DNA of 53,660 nt from an uncultured Clostridium sp. (GTDB taxonomy: Bacteria; Bacillota; Clostridia; TANB77; CAG-465): assembly GCA_905204915.1 (NCBI GenBank), contig CAJLBR010000002.1, forward strand, positions 1-53,660. The letters are read 5' to 3'. Below the pieces are notes generated by a model. The model was not told the origin of the DNA and made no database searches. It worked only from the letters and a program-made list of their open reading frames with translations. The position numbers and the translations under genes were made by a program. Positions 42,956-52,426 of the stretch are shown in pieces. Position 1 is the first letter of the stretch. The number at the start of each line of letters is the position of its first letter.

Positions 42956-45406
42956 TTATTCTTCGATATTTGCATCTTCTTCTGGTACTTTTGCAATATT
43001 TACAACTTTTCCACCATCAGAAGTTCTCATTAAAGTAACCCCTTGAGTATTTCTTCCAAGTACACTAATATCTTTAACATTGATTCTTATTATAACACCT
43101 GTATCAGTTATCATCATAACATCATCAGTATCTTTAACAATCTCAATTCCTATTATATGTCCAGTTTTATTAGTAGTTTTATAAGTTAAAATTCCTTTTC
43201 CACTTCTTGCTTGAGTTCTATACTCTTCTACTTCAGTTCTTTTTCCAAAACCATTTTCAGTTATAGCTAAGACATAATCATTATTTGATGTTACTGGTTC
43301 CATTCCAACAACTTTATCATCTTTTCCAAGATTTATACCTTTAACTCCCATTGAAGTTCTTCCAACAGCTCTTACCTCTTCTTCGGCAAATCTTATAGAT
43401 AATCCTTCTCTTGTTACCATGATAACGTCGCTCTTTCCATCAGTAAGTCTTACATCTATTAACTCATCGTCTTCTTTTAATGTAATGCCTTGAATTCCTG
43501 ACTTTCTTATATTGCTATATTCTTCTAATCTAGTTTTCTTAACAAGACCGTTTCTAGTAGCCATAAGAACATAAAGTTCAGCATTATAATCTTTTACTGG
43601 TATTACAGCAGCTATTTTTTCTCCTTGAGATAATTGTAATAAGTTTACAATTGCTGTTCCCTTAGCAGTTCTACTTGCTTCTGGTAGTTCATACGCTTTA
43701 AGTCTAAATGCTCTACCAGTATTAGTAAAGAACATAATATAATCATGCGTAGAAGTTATAAATAAGTGTTCTACAAAGTCTTCCTCACGAGTACTCATAG
43801 CAGTAAGACCTTTTCCACCACGTCTTTGACTTCTATATGCATCAACAGATATTCTCTTTACATATCCAAAGTGTGTTAAAGTAACGACATTAGTTTCTTC
43901 TTTAATTAAACTTTCTATGTCGATTTCTCCTTCACCGTGTGTAATTTCTGTTTTTCTTTCATCTCCATATTGATTTTTTAATTCAATAAGTTCATCTTTA
44001 ATAATATTTTTTACAAGCTCTTCACTACCTAAAATTTCTTTTAAGTGAGCAATTAATTTTACAAGATTATTGTATTCATCTTCAATTTTTTCTCTTTGTA
44101 GACCTTGTAGTGTTCTAAGTTTCATTTCCAAAATAGCAGTTGCTTGGATCTCAGAAAGTCCAAAAGTCTCCATAAGTCTTTGTTGTGCATTATCATAAGA
44201 TTCTCTTATTACTCTTATTATTTCATCTATATGATCTAATGCAATTCTTAAACCTTCTAAAATATGTAGTCTTGCTTCTGCTTTTGCCAAATCAAATTTT
44301 GTTCTACGTACTACAACGTTCTCTCTATGTTTAATGTATTCAGCCAATATTTCATTTAGTTTTAATACCTTTGGTTGTCCATCAACTAAAGCTAACATTA
44401 ACATACTTTGAGTAGCTTGAAGTTGTGTATGTTTATATAATAAATTTAAAACAACATTTGGATTAGCATCTCTTTTTAATTCAATTACAATTCTTAGTCC
44501 ATCTCTATCAGATTCATCTCTTAAATCTGAAATACCTTCTATAACCTTAAGACCTACTAATTTTGCAATATTTTCTACAAGAGCAGCTTTGTTAACTTGA
44601 TATGGAATTTCTGTAACTATTATTCTATATCTTCCTCTGTTGTCTTCCTCTATTTCAGCTCTAGCTCTTAAGCATACTTTTCCTCTACCAGTTGTATAAG
44701 CTTGTTTTATTCCTTCTTTTCCAAGAATTATACCAGCAGTTGGAAAATCTGGTCCCTTAATATAATTCATTAATTCTTCATTAGTTATATCAGGGTTATC
44801 AATTTGAGCAATAGTTCCATTAATTACTTCTGTTAAATTATGTGGAGGTATGTTACATGCCATACCAACAGCAATACCATAAGCTCCATTAATTAAAAGA
44901 TATGGTAATTTTGCAGGTAAAACTGATGGCTCTTTTAATCTATCATCATAGTTTGGTACAAAATCTACTGTATCCTTATCAAGATCTGTTAACATTTCAA
45001 GTGCTATCTTTTGTAACTTTGCTTCTGTATACCTCATTGCGGCTGGTGGATCATTATCTATTGACCCAAAGTTACCATGTCCATTTACTACAGGATATCT
45101 TAATGAAAAGTCCTGAGATAAACGTACCAAAGCATCATATATAGCAGCATCACCATGTGGGTGGTAGTTACCCATAACGTCACCAACAATACTAGCTGAT
45201 TTTCTAAATGGTTTTTCTGGCCATAGTGATAATTCATTCATTACATATAAAATTCTTCTATGTACCGGTTTTAGTCCATCTCTAACATCTGGTAAAGCAC
45301 GAGATACAATTACACTCATTGCATAATCGATGTAAGATTTCTTCATTTCGTCTTCTATTTTAACTGGTACTATCTTTTGTGCATCTAAAAAATTCTGTTC
45401 ATCCAT
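42956..45406 (-). CDS. gyrA: DNA gyrase subunit A
   Basis: An 816-residue type II topoisomerase subunit. The N-terminal SYIDYAMSVIVSRALPDVRDGLKPVHRRIL motif spans the winged-helix region. The quinolone-resistance region HPHGDAAIYDALVRL is wild-type-like. The active-site Tyr is in AAMRYTEAKL. The C-terminal beta-pinwheel (about 500-805) has GyrA boxes such as RRGGKGLTAM and GRTSMGVKGI. The full-length tail with QARSGKGILTYKT supports gyrase rather than ParC. gyrB is not in the window. Confidence 0.97.
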   Translation of the reverse strand: MDEQNFLDAQKIVPVKIEDEMKKSYIDYAMSVIVSRALPDVRDGLKPVHRRILYVMNELSLWPEKPFRKSASIVGDVMGNYHPHGDAAIYDALVRLSQDFSLRYPVVNGHGNFGSIDNDPPAAMRYTEAKLQKIALEMLTDLDKDTVDFVPNYDDRLKEPSVLPAKLPYLLINGAYGIAVGMACNIPPHNLTEVINGTIAQIDNPDITNEELMNYIKGPDFPTAGIILGKEGIKQAYTTGRGKVCLRARAEIEEDNRGRYRIIVTEIPYQVNKAALVENIAKLVGLKVIEGISDLRDESDRDGLRIVIELKRDANPNVVLNLLYKHTQLQATQSMLMLALVDGQPKVLKLNEILAEYIKHRENVVVRRTKFDLAKAEARLHILEGLRIALDHIDEIIRVIRESYDNAQQRLMETFGLSEIQATAILEMKLRTLQGLQREKIEDEYNNLVKLIAHLKEILGSEELVKNIIKDELIELKNQYGDERKTEITHGEGEIDIESLIKEETNVVTLTHFGYVKRISVDAYRSQRRGGKGLTAMSTREEDFVEHLFITSTHDYIMFFTNTGRAFRLKAYELPEASRTAKGTAIVNLLQLSQGEKIAAVIPVKDYNAELYVLMATRNGLVKKTRLEEYSNIRKSGIQGITLKEDDELIDVRLTDGKSDVIMVTREGLSIRFAEEEVRAVGRTSMGVKGINLGKDDKVVGMEPVTSNNDYVLAITENGFGKRTEVEEYRTQARSGKGILTYKTTNKTGHIIGIEIVKDTDDVMMITDTGVIIRINVKDISVLGRNTQGVTLMRTSDGGKVVNIAKVPEEDANIEE

Positions 45407-45475
45407 TTAATATTACCCCCATCTTATGTCTTACCCTATTATACAAGAAAAAAATTAAAATTGCAAGTAAGAATA

Positions 45476-45503
45476 TTGAAAAATGCAGATTTTATGATAT
45501 AAT
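45476..45503 (+). promoter_or_regulatory. Promoter of the DnaJ-like gene
   Basis: TTGAAA (45476-45481), 16-base spacer, TATAAT (45498-45503), followed by AAAGGAG before ATG 45542. No CIRCE repeat seen. Confidence 0.65.
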
Positions 45504-45541
45504 GAAATAAACTTGTAAAAGTGTCATAAAAGGAGCAATAT

Positions 45542-46474
45542 ATGAAATATAAAAATTATTACGAAATACTAAATGTAAACAGAAAAAGTTCAATGCAAGA
45601 TATAAAATTGTCATATAGAAAACTAGCAAAAATGTACCATCCTGATACTAGCAAAGAAGAAAATGCAGAAGAAAAATTTAAGGATGTAAATGAAGCCTAT
45701 GATGTATTAACTAATGACGAAAAAAGAAGAAAATATGATAGACAAGTACACAAATATGGATATGGAATGGTAGAGTCTGATGATAGTCTATCTAATATAA
45801 AATATGAATTTAAAAGTGGCGTTAATGTTATAAATGATTTACTTACAACTATACTAGGATTCAAGAAAGATGAAGCCCAAAACTTTGGTGATATAAATAA
45901 TGCGCCAAATGAAGAAAGAAAACAAAAACAAAAAGCTGTTAAAGGAACTGATATTGAAACAAACTTAGAAGTAACTCTAGAAGAGGGTTATTATGGAGTT
46001 GAAAAGAAAATTGCAATTAAAGGTTATAGAAGTGGGTTAAAAACATTTTCAGTTAATGTTCCTATAGGAATCAAAAATGGTGATAAAATTAGACTTGCAG
46101 CGCTAGGCAATCCTGGTAAGAATGGTGGCAAGAATGGTGATTTAATAATAACCGTTAAGATAGTTGAAAATCCAGAATTTAAACTTGATGGAATAAATTT
46201 AATAAAAGATATTACCATTACACCTGCATTTGCAGCTGTAGGAGGAAAATATAAATTAACAGTATTCGGAGAAAAAGTATTTGTTACACTTCCAAAAGAA
46301 TTGAAAAACAAACAAATTATAACTGTTAAAGAACAAGGATATATTTCAGAAGACTCAAAACGTGGAGACTTAAATTTAAGAATAAATATAGATATGCCAG
46401 ATTCTCTTAGTGAAAGAGAAATTAAATTATATGAACAATTATTAAAAATAGAAAATAAGAAAAAAGCAAACTAG
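45542..46474 (+). CDS. DnaJ/CbpA-like J-domain co-chaperone
   Basis: A 310-residue DnaJ-type protein that would stimulate DnaK. The J-domain is residues 1-70 with HPD at 33-35 and KFKDVNEAYDVLTNDEKRRKYDR. The middle linker replaces both the Gly/Phe stretch and the zinc-finger domain, so it is a type II (CbpA-like) protein. Two C-terminal peptide-binding domains follow (VTLEEGYYGVEKKIAIKGYRSG, IKNGDKIRLAALGNPG and FKLDGINLIKDITITPAFAAVGG). There is no dnaK or grpE nearby, so it is an orphan co-chaperone. Confidence 0.9.
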   Translation: MKYKNYYEILNVNRKSSMQDIKLSYRKLAKMYHPDTSKEENAEEKFKDVNEAYDVLTNDEKRRKYDRQVHKYGYGMVESDDSLSNIKYEFKSGVNVINDLLTTILGFKKDEAQNFGDINNAPNEERKQKQKAVKGTDIETNLEVTLEEGYYGVEKKIAIKGYRSGLKTFSVNVPIGIKNGDKIRLAALGNPGKNGGKNGDLIITVKIVENPEFKLDGINLIKDITITPAFAAVGGKYKLTVFGEKVFVTLPKELKNKQIITVKEQGYISEDSKRGDLNLRINIDMPDSLSEREIKLYEQLLKIENKKKAN

Positions 46475-46497
46475 TGGGGTACTTATATACTCCACTA
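46472..46497. terminator. Convergent terminator between DnaJ-like and DnaC-like genes
   Basis: TAGTGG...CCACTA stem enclosing short A+T pairs, with T-rich sequence beyond. It overlaps both stop codons. Confidence 0.6.
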
Positions 46498-47514
46498 ATT
46501 TATTTTCTTCTTTTTTAATCTGATATCTTCACCAACGAATTTACAAATAATAAAGTTCCCTATTAATCTTGACATTACTCTTTCATCATACTCTTTATAA
46601 AGATCGTTTAAAGTCAAGTTAGTAGAAATAAGTATTTTTTTATTATTTAAAATTCTAGTATTTATAATATTAAAAAGTTCAGTAAATTTCATATTATTCA
46701 TACTCTCTGTACCAAGATCATCGATAATTAACAAGTCAGAATCAAAAATTTTCTTATATTCAGAAGCCTCTTTGTTGTCCTTCTTATTAGAAAATTTATA
46801 TTCTATAATTTTATCCATCAAAATTGGTGCAGTTTGATATACTACAGATTTATTATTTTTTATAAGTTTACCTGCTATACAATTAGCTAAAAATGTTTTT
46901 CCCAGTCCTGTATTTCCAGTAAATAATAAATTTTTTTGTTCTTTCAAATCAATGTTGTCACAAAATTTTAGTGACAGTTTCCTTATTGCCTCTATGTTTT
47001 CTAATGGTGATTTATCAATTCCATATTTTTGCTTATCAGGATTTTTAGAATAAAATCCTATATCAAAAGTTTCAAAATTTTCATCCTTAAGACTTAACAT
47101 ATTAGCTTCATTAAAACTCTCGTTTATTACTTGTTGTAAAAAGCATGAACAATATTTTGTATTCTTTTTATCATCTAAAACAAAACCTGTATCATTGCAA
47201 AGCTTACAATCAAAGTCAGGTTCAAAGTCTTCAGGAGTATACCCTAACTTTTTTAGTTCTTTTTCTATTTTTTCCTCAAGAGATTTAATTTTTATTTGCA
47301 AATTTTCTTGTTCAATTTGTTTCTTTAATTCATCATGTGTTGTAAGAATAGTTCTAGTAACTTCTAATCCCAATTGATTGATGCTTTCTTGAAGTTCTTG
47401 CAATTTAGGATCTTTATTAAACACACTATCTTTCTTATATTTAGCTGCCCTAATTTTTTCGTCTCTTTTACTATCATATTCTGCTTTGACTTTTGCATAT
47501 GCTTCATTATTCAT
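46495..47514 (-). CDS. DnaC/DnaI-like helicase loader ATPase
   Basis: A 339-residue replicative helicase loader. The start at 47514 (MNNEAYAKVKAEY) follows GGAG by nine bases; a longer reading to 47529 would span that site. The N-terminal half (1-150) is a coiled-coil plus a zinc knuckle (CKLCNDTGFV then CSCF). The AAA+ domain has Walker A FTGNTGLGKTFLANCIAG, Walker B LLIIDDLGTE, sensor 1 KKILISTNLTLNDL and Arg-finger region YDERVMSRLIGNF. Adjacency to DnaD matches the primosome pair of Firmicutes. Confidence 0.9.
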   Translation of the reverse strand: MNNEAYAKVKAEYDSKRDEKIRAAKYKKDSVFNKDPKLQELQESINQLGLEVTRTILTTHDELKKQIEQENLQIKIKSLEEKIEKELKKLGYTPEDFEPDFDCKLCNDTGFVLDDKKNTKYCSCFLQQVINESFNEANMLSLKDENFETFDIGFYSKNPDKQKYGIDKSPLENIEAIRKLSLKFCDNIDLKEQKNLLFTGNTGLGKTFLANCIAGKLIKNNKSVVYQTAPILMDKIIEYKFSNKKDNKEASEYKKIFDSDLLIIDDLGTESMNNMKFTELFNIINTRILNNKKILISTNLTLNDLYKEYDERVMSRLIGNFIICKFVGEDIRLKKKKIN

Positions 47515-47532
47515 ACTAAAAATCTCCAATCA

Positions 47533-48483
47533 TTAAACATTATCATAAAAAGATTCTAAGTCATCATAAGTTCTTTGCTCATAGCTTTGGTATTTTGTTT
47601 TTGGAACTGTTTTTTTAGTAGTAGTAACTGTCTTTTTAGTTTCTTTTTGTTCTACATCTTCAACTGTTTTAACACCTTTTTTGTGCCAATTGCTTATTAT
47701 ACCATTTATATAACTTATAGTAGGATTGCAAATATTAACAGTTCTTTTTAATGCTTCTTCAATTATATCTATACCATATCCATAGTCTTTTATCCAAGTA
47801 TCCACATATTTTTCTTCATATGTTGTAAGATTTCTATTTAGTTTTAAATTCTTAACAATTTTTTGTTTTATCTTTTGAATCTTGTCATAATTTTCAAAAT
47901 AGTCTTCTAGATCTTCAAATGATTTTACTCCAGCCTTATACCATCCTTCTGCAACCGCATGAACATATTTTTTAGTAAGAGCATTTTTTTCCTGACAGTA
48001 ATGAAACAAAGCAATCATTACTTCCTCAGAGAACATGTAATTATCAAACATGGCACCAATATCAGAATACCATCCTATAGACATTATTCCTTGGAAAAAG
48101 CTTTCATTAATTGCATACGTTGCAGCAATTCTCTTTTTCTCAATTTCAGTTTGCTCTTTATTTTTCTTGTTTGCCATTTTAGGAATATAAGATTTATTTA
48201 TCTCAACTTCCTTCAAATCAGCCAAACTATATCCATGAGTATTTTTTATAACTAATCCTTCAACTTGAAGCCTATCTAGACTAAATCCCAGCTCTTGTTC
48301 TGTTATTCCCAAACGTTTTGCAAGAGCAGCATTTTCTATTTCTAATCCTCTTTTAGCTATAAAATTTAAATATAAGTACAATTTAACATCAGTTCCTTCT
48401 AAAGAACTCATATAATTTAGTACAAATAAGTCTGGCACTTCAATATCACTTAGTTCCAGCTTGCTTTTCTGTGAAATTTTCAT
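47533..48483 (-). CDS. DnaD-domain replication initiation protein
   Basis: A 316-residue primosomal protein. The N-terminal winged-helix part covers about 20-90 (MSSLEGTDVKLYLYLNFIAK, LAKRLGITEQELGFSLDRL). The first DnaD C-terminal-like domain is at about 140-210 and a second at about 215-280 (NLKLNRNLTTYEEKYVDTWIKDYGYGIDIIEEAL, NPTISYINGIISNWHKKGV), the last being the YxxxIxxxWxxxGV signature. The Thr/Lys tail is disordered. It lies 18 bases upstream of the helicase-loader gene, so they form one operon. Confidence 0.92.
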   Translation of the reverse strand: MKISQKSKLELSDIEVPDLFVLNYMSSLEGTDVKLYLYLNFIAKRGLEIENAALAKRLGITEQELGFSLDRLQVEGLVIKNTHGYSLADLKEVEINKSYIPKMANKKNKEQTEIEKKRIAATYAINESFFQGIMSIGWYSDIGAMFDNYMFSEEVMIALFHYCQEKNALTKKYVHAVAEGWYKAGVKSFEDLEDYFENYDKIQKIKQKIVKNLKLNRNLTTYEEKYVDTWIKDYGYGIDIIEEALKRTVNICNPTISYINGIISNWHKKGVKTVEDVEQKETKKTVTTTKKTVPKTKYQSYEQRTYDDLESFYDNV

Positions 48484-48548
48484 GACACATATACCTCTTT
48501 CAATTTTGTAGAATAAATTATATCATTTATTCTTTTAATTTACAATAT

Positions 48549-48872
48549 TTACTTGTATATTTCACCTTTAAATTTTTTTACATTAGAACTAACAAATATT
48601 TTTCTACTTAACATATATTTTATTATAAACATAAGTGCTTCTATAGAATTTTCTTCCTTACAACTAATTAGTATTAAAGCTACTATTGGAATACTGGTTC
48701 CACAAAAAACACTAAATGCTGTTTCTAGTTCTATTTTTAAACTTGAAAATAACTTTATACTTACTAAAACATAAATTAGCAAAAATAAAATTAGTCTATA
48801 ATCAATTATTCCTAACCACTTATTATTTCTTTTAAAATTTAAGTAATAATAATTCTTATTTTTTATCTCCAT
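48549..48872 (-). CDS. PrgI/TcpE-like membrane protein of a type IV secretion set
   Basis: A 107-residue protein with two adjacent membrane helices (about 22-44 and 50-72) flanked by charged ends. Its size, topology and position right after a VirB6-like gene match PrgI-family proteins of Gram-positive type IV systems, but sequence identity cannot be judged by eye. In known systems PrgI is followed by VirB4. Here DnaD comes next, so the ATPase is missing from this location. Confidence 0.5.
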   Translation of the reverse strand: MEIKNKNYYYLNFKRNNKWLGIIDYRLILFLLIYVLVSIKLFSSLKIELETAFSVFCGTSIPIVALILISCKEENSIEALMFIIKYMLSRKIFVSSNVKKFKGEIYK

Positions 48873-48879
48873 TCATACC

Positions 48880-49716
48880 TCACAATTTTTCTTTATTTGA
48901 ACTAAAAATAGATATATTGGCCATAATATGATTTACTAAATCATTCAATTTAAATATTATATAAATTGTGCCTAATAATATAACTTTAAATAACATACCT
49001 TTTTTATCAGTTACTGCTAAAGGAATTAATATTATAAACTTTATAAATACTTGAACAGATAGATTGGTTATAATTAGTTTAAACCAGGTTTCAAATATGC
49101 CTCTAGTCGAGTCACTTGCTAAAAACATAAAGCTAAACGGGGCTATAAGTATCAAAAATATTACTTTTACATATCTTACAGAAAAACTAATTAAAACATT
49201 TATTATTCCAAAAGATATCATTCCTTTTATTAATCCATCAATACTTAAAGCATCATTTTTCATCAGGTCATCAACAGATAAAATAACTTCTTTTAAATTG
49301 TTAAATGTTGCAGGTTTATTTATCATAAATTCTATTATTTTATCAACACAGTCGGTAATCATTCCAAATAAATTTAAGATTTGTTCACAAAACCAATATC
49401 CATTTGTAACCAATATAGATATTACCAATATTTTAGTTAAATATAAAAAGATATTTTCGCATTTACTTCCGTTGTATATGGCTATTAATTGTTTTAATAT
49501 AAAACATATTGTAAATATCATTATAAGACTTCTTGCTAATGTCTGTATTAACTCTATATTATTTATTTTTAAAATTAGTTTTAAGGGTTCCACCTTTAGT
49601 ATTTTCTCATCTATACGTATTATATCATCTAATAATTTATAAACCTTATCGTCTATATTTTTTATTATTTTTTCAGATAACATATTTAAACTATTAATTA
49701 TATTTTGACTTTCCAT
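48880..49716 (-). CDS. VirB6/TrbL-like polytopic membrane protein
   Basis: A 278-residue protein with about six membrane helices (around 60-80, 88-108, 156-176, 182-206, 212-232, 238-262) after a helical N-terminal 55 residues. This is the size and layout of VirB6-type channel components in Tn1549-like systems. It is coupled to the pilin-like gene (TAATG overlap) and precedes the PrgI-like gene by seven bases. The gene order supports the call more than sequence motifs do. Confidence 0.6.
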   Translation of the reverse strand: MESQNIINSLNMLSEKIIKNIDDKVYKLLDDIIRIDEKILKVEPLKLILKINNIELIQTLARSLIMIFTICFILKQLIAIYNGSKCENIFLYLTKILVISILVTNGYWFCEQILNLFGMITDCVDKIIEFMINKPATFNNLKEVILSVDDLMKNDALSIDGLIKGMISFGIINVLISFSVRYVKVIFLILIAPFSFMFLASDSTRGIFETWFKLIITNLSVQVFIKFIILIPLAVTDKKGMLFKVILLGTIYIIFKLNDLVNHIMANISIFSSNKEKL

Positions 49717-50036
49717 TAAATAAGACCATCTATAAATTTAATAATTAAATCAATTGACAAAACTATTGCATACCCAACTATAGCATTAACAATAACCTTT
49801 TTTCCTCTCATCATTTTTTCATCATCACCAAAGCTTAATTTCCTCATCAAAACACCAGCTGCAATAGCAATTCCCGCCACCGGAGTTGAAAGTTTTACTA
49901 AATATCCCTGTATTTTCTTAAACGCTGAATTTAATTTTGTGACTAATGTCGGATCTGTTGCACCATAAATACTACTAAAAACTAACATAGCTATTACCAC
50001 TACTGTTACTACAACTATTACCTTTGTTTTATTCAT
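49716..50036 (-). CDS. VirB2/Maff2-like pilin or channel subunit
   Basis: A 106-residue protein with three hydrophobic segments. The first (about 6-26) looks like a signal or anchor, ending at SSIYGATDPT. Two helices follow at about 52-66 and 82-103. Between them is SFGDDEKMMRGKKVIVNAIVGY, close to the GD..K..G....I.GY pattern of VirB2/Maff2 pilin-like proteins. It overlaps the VirD4-like stop by eight bases and the VirB6-like start by one. Order and motif together support the type IV secretion assignment. Confidence 0.62.
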   Translation of the reverse strand: MNKTKVIVVVTVVVIAMLVFSSIYGATDPTLVTKLNSAFKKIQGYLVKLSTPVAGIAIAAGVLMRKLSFGDDEKMMRGKKVIVNAIVGYAIVLSIDLIIKFIDGLI

Positions 50037-51852
50037 TTATATCTTCCTCCCATCTTTTAAATTTAACTTTTTTATATATTTTAGTTTCCATGCCATCTGA
50101 TATTAACGCAAGAGCCTCGAAAGTTTTTAAATTGTAGATTAAATAACTTTCATCTAAGTTATAATCTTTGGTTTCAGTTACGGTAAAACTTTGTGAAAGC
50201 GAAGTTTTATAACTTCTAAATTTATTTGATAACATGCTATATCTGGAATTATCACCCCCTTCACTTATACTAAAAGACTTATTTTTATTAGTAATTTTTC
50301 CGGTAAGTTTTATTATTTCTTGAATTGTGTACATATCATCATTTCTGAAAAATATTTTATTTACAAAATTTTGTATAATTACATTTGCTGATTTTTCATT
50401 TTTTAAGGTATTAATAAGAGAACTATAACTTTGCATACTAACAACATTTATGCATTTATATTCTCTAGAAATTGAAAAAAAGTGAGCATCTTCTTCATTA
50501 ACAAATTCTTGATACTCGTCACATATAAAGAAAATATCTTTTCCGCAGTGTTTTGTAACTACTTGTCTTTGAAAATCTAATTTTAAATATGTAGATAAAA
50601 TTTGTGCAATTTTCTTATTGCTACCAAAATCAATTGATAAAACTACAACTTTATTTGAATAAAAATCTAATATTTCACTTTTAGAACAAAACTTTTTATT
50701 TATTTTATAATCTGATACGAATATACTGGTCATACGTGTAATTTCTGATTTAATGATTCCTAAAGTTCTTTCATCTAAATTCAAATATTCATTTAAAATA
50801 TTCTGTATAGCCGAATTAAGTTCAAACAACTCCTCATCTGTGAATTTATTTTTTAAAATATTATTTTTAATTTCAGTTATCTTGCTGCTAAGATAGTCTG
50901 GATCTATTGCCATACTATGAAGTTCATAAAAACTTACTGAATTATTTAACGCCCTTAAAATTACAATAAAACTTCTTATATACTCTTCAGATTTATCTAG
51001 CCAATAAGAATCAGAATTATTATTATCACTAATTAGAGTCAGTACTTTTTTTATTATACTTGCTAACTCAATTGAACTTACGCTAAGATTAAGAGGATTA
51101 TAACAAAATGAGGAATCTAATGAAATTTCTACTAGTCTATCTTGAAGCTTATATTTTTTTAAGACATTTTTTACAGTATTTATATAGTTTCCTTTTACAT
51201 CTATTATCAAACCATAAATTTTATTTTTTATTAAGCTATCTAATATATTTGTAATTGCAGAACTTGTCTTGCCACTTCCTATACTACCAGTTATTAAAAT
51301 ATTTTGATATAATCCATTTTTTTGCAAACTTACATTATCTTCGTTTTCATCTTTTCCTAAAAATATGAAACCATTTTCTGTAATATTTTTATTTGGTTTA
51401 TTTTTTGAAACAATTAAGAGTAAAATTCTATATACTACACAGAATATAAAATAAATTGAAATAAAATAATAAAAAAATTTAAAGTATTTATACTTAGAAT
51501 CTAATATTGTTGAAATACAAAGTTGTTTATTAAAAATTTTAATGTAAAAAAAGTTTGAAATTAAAAATTTATATGTTAAAGCTATTTTAATAGCTACTAT
51601 ACTCAAAGATACAAGTATTACAATACCATAATCCTTGTATCCTAATTTAGATGGATTAATGACTTTTAAGAAAAAACTCTTTAAAGAAAATTTATTCGGG
51701 GCTTGTCCAAAGTTGCAAGTTATATCTTGCAGATTATTGTTTATATATTTTTTTAGTTTTGTGCCTGAACCAGATAATATAAAAAGTTGATCCACATTGT
51801 AATATAACTTATAGAAAAAATAAACAGAAAGAAAAATATAATCAAATATCAT
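50029..51852 (-). CDS. VirD4-like coupling ATPase of the second secretion set
   Basis: A 607-residue ATPase; the ATG at 51852 is favoured, eight bases after AGGTGG, over a GTG four codons earlier. Membrane helices are at about 70-95 and 128-152. Walker A is ILITGSIGSGKTSSAI near 190, GLIIDVKGNYINTVK matches the VirD4 DPKGE-box region, Walker B is DIFFICDEYQEFVNEED near 445, then VVSMQSYSSL (the usual QS/TH site). It differs strongly from the VirD4-like protein at 35929 and lacks its acidic tail. No relaxase or VirB4 accompanies it. Confidence 0.8.
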   Translation of the reverse strand: MIFDYIFLSVYFFYKLYYNVDQLFILSGSGTKLKKYINNNLQDITCNFGQAPNKFSLKSFFLKVINPSKLGYKDYGIVILVSLSIVAIKIALTYKFLISNFFYIKIFNKQLCISTILDSKYKYFKFFYYFISIYFIFCVVYRILLLIVSKNKPNKNITENGFIFLGKDENEDNVSLQKNGLYQNILITGSIGSGKTSSAITNILDSLIKNKIYGLIIDVKGNYINTVKNVLKKYKLQDRLVEISLDSSFCYNPLNLSVSSIELASIIKKVLTLISDNNNSDSYWLDKSEEYIRSFIVILRALNNSVSFYELHSMAIDPDYLSSKITEIKNNILKNKFTDEELFELNSAIQNILNEYLNLDERTLGIIKSEITRMTSIFVSDYKINKKFCSKSEILDFYSNKVVVLSIDFGSNKKIAQILSTYLKLDFQRQVVTKHCGKDIFFICDEYQEFVNEEDAHFFSISREYKCINVVSMQSYSSLINTLKNEKSANVIIQNFVNKIFFRNDDMYTIQEIIKLTGKITNKNKSFSISEGGDNSRYSMLSNKFRSYKTSLSQSFTVTETKDYNLDESYLIYNLKTFEALALISDGMETKIYKKVKFKRWEEDINE

Positions 51853-52010
51853 ACAGCAATCCACCTAAGTCTATTTTACTACTTTTCATTTTGCTTTTCA
51901 AAATATTCTACATTATATTACACAATATTATAAAACTTGCGATTTTCTGACAATATTTTTCGATGTTTATTATCTTTTTTCACTTTTTTTTAAAAAATTT
52001 TAAAAATCTA

Positions 52011-52039
52011 TTGACATTCGTCAAAAAATATAGTATTAT
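52011..52039 (+). promoter_or_regulatory. Promoter of the tRNA cluster
   Basis: TTGACA (52011-52016), 17-base spacer, TATTAT (52034-52039), 20 bases before tRNA-Lys. Bases 51865-52010 otherwise show no gene. Confidence 0.75.
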
Positions 52040-52059
52040 ATTTAAGCAGTACATTTTAT

Positions 52060-52135
52060 GGGCCATTAGCTCAGTTGGCAGAGCACTTGACTTTTAATCA
52101 AGTTGTCCGCAGTTCGAATCTGCGATGGCTCACCA
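52060..52135 (+). tRNA. tRNA-Lys (anticodon TTT)
   Basis: A 76-nt cloverleaf: acceptor GGGCCAT/ATGGCTC, D arm AGCTCAGTTGGCAGAGC, anticodon loop CTTTTAA, T arm GTTCGAATC, encoded CCA. First of three tandem tRNAs. Confidence 0.96.
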
Positions 52136-52141
52136 TAAAAT

Positions 52142-52216
52142 GGCCCGTTGGTCAATCGGTTAAGACATCGCCCTTTCACGGCGGAGTGAGGAGTTCGACT
52201 CTCCTACGGGTCACCA
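52142..52216 (+). tRNA. tRNA-Glu (anticodon TTC)
   Basis: A 75-nt cloverleaf: acceptor GGCCCGT/ACGGGTC, anticodon loop CTTTCAC, T arm GTTCGACTC, encoded CCA. Six bases after tRNA-Lys. Confidence 0.96.
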
Positions 52217-52222
52217 ATAATT

Positions 52223-52298
52223 GCTGGAATAGCTCAGTTGGTAGAGCAACGGTCTTGTAAACCGTAGGTCCTCAGTTCAAATCTGAGTTTCAGCTCCA
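52223..52298 (+). tRNA. tRNA-Thr (anticodon TGT)
   Basis: A 76-nt cloverleaf: acceptor GCTGGAA/TTTCAGC with G-T pairing, anticodon loop CTTGTAA, T arm GTTCAAATC, encoded CCA. Six bases after tRNA-Glu. Confidence 0.96.
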
Positions 52299-52308
52299 AT
52301 GGAGAATG

Positions 52309-52340
52309 AATCAATCAGAATAATCTGGTTGATTTTTTTA
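52309..52340 (+). terminator. Terminator of the tRNA cluster
   Basis: AATCAATCAGA/TCTGGTTGATT stem (one G-T pair) with four-base loop and T run. Confidence 0.88.
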
Positions 52341-52380
52341 TTTGTTAAATTACTGATATAAATCACTAATAATTTTAAAC

Positions 52381-52410
52381 AAAAGACGGCCTATTAATAG
52401 GTCGTCTTTT
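52381..52410. terminator. Bidirectional terminator between tRNAs and receiver gene
   Basis: AAAAGACGGCCTA pairs with TAGGTCGTCTTTT (one wobble), four-base loop, T runs on both strands. Confidence 0.88.
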
Positions 52411-52426
52411 TATACTTTTATTATTC

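Noticed and set aside
52011..52024. TTGAC-attc-GTCAA dyad over the tRNA -35 box as an operator
   Set aside because: Short arms containing the -35 box itself; likely coincidence, and tRNA promoters are seldom repressor-controlled this way.
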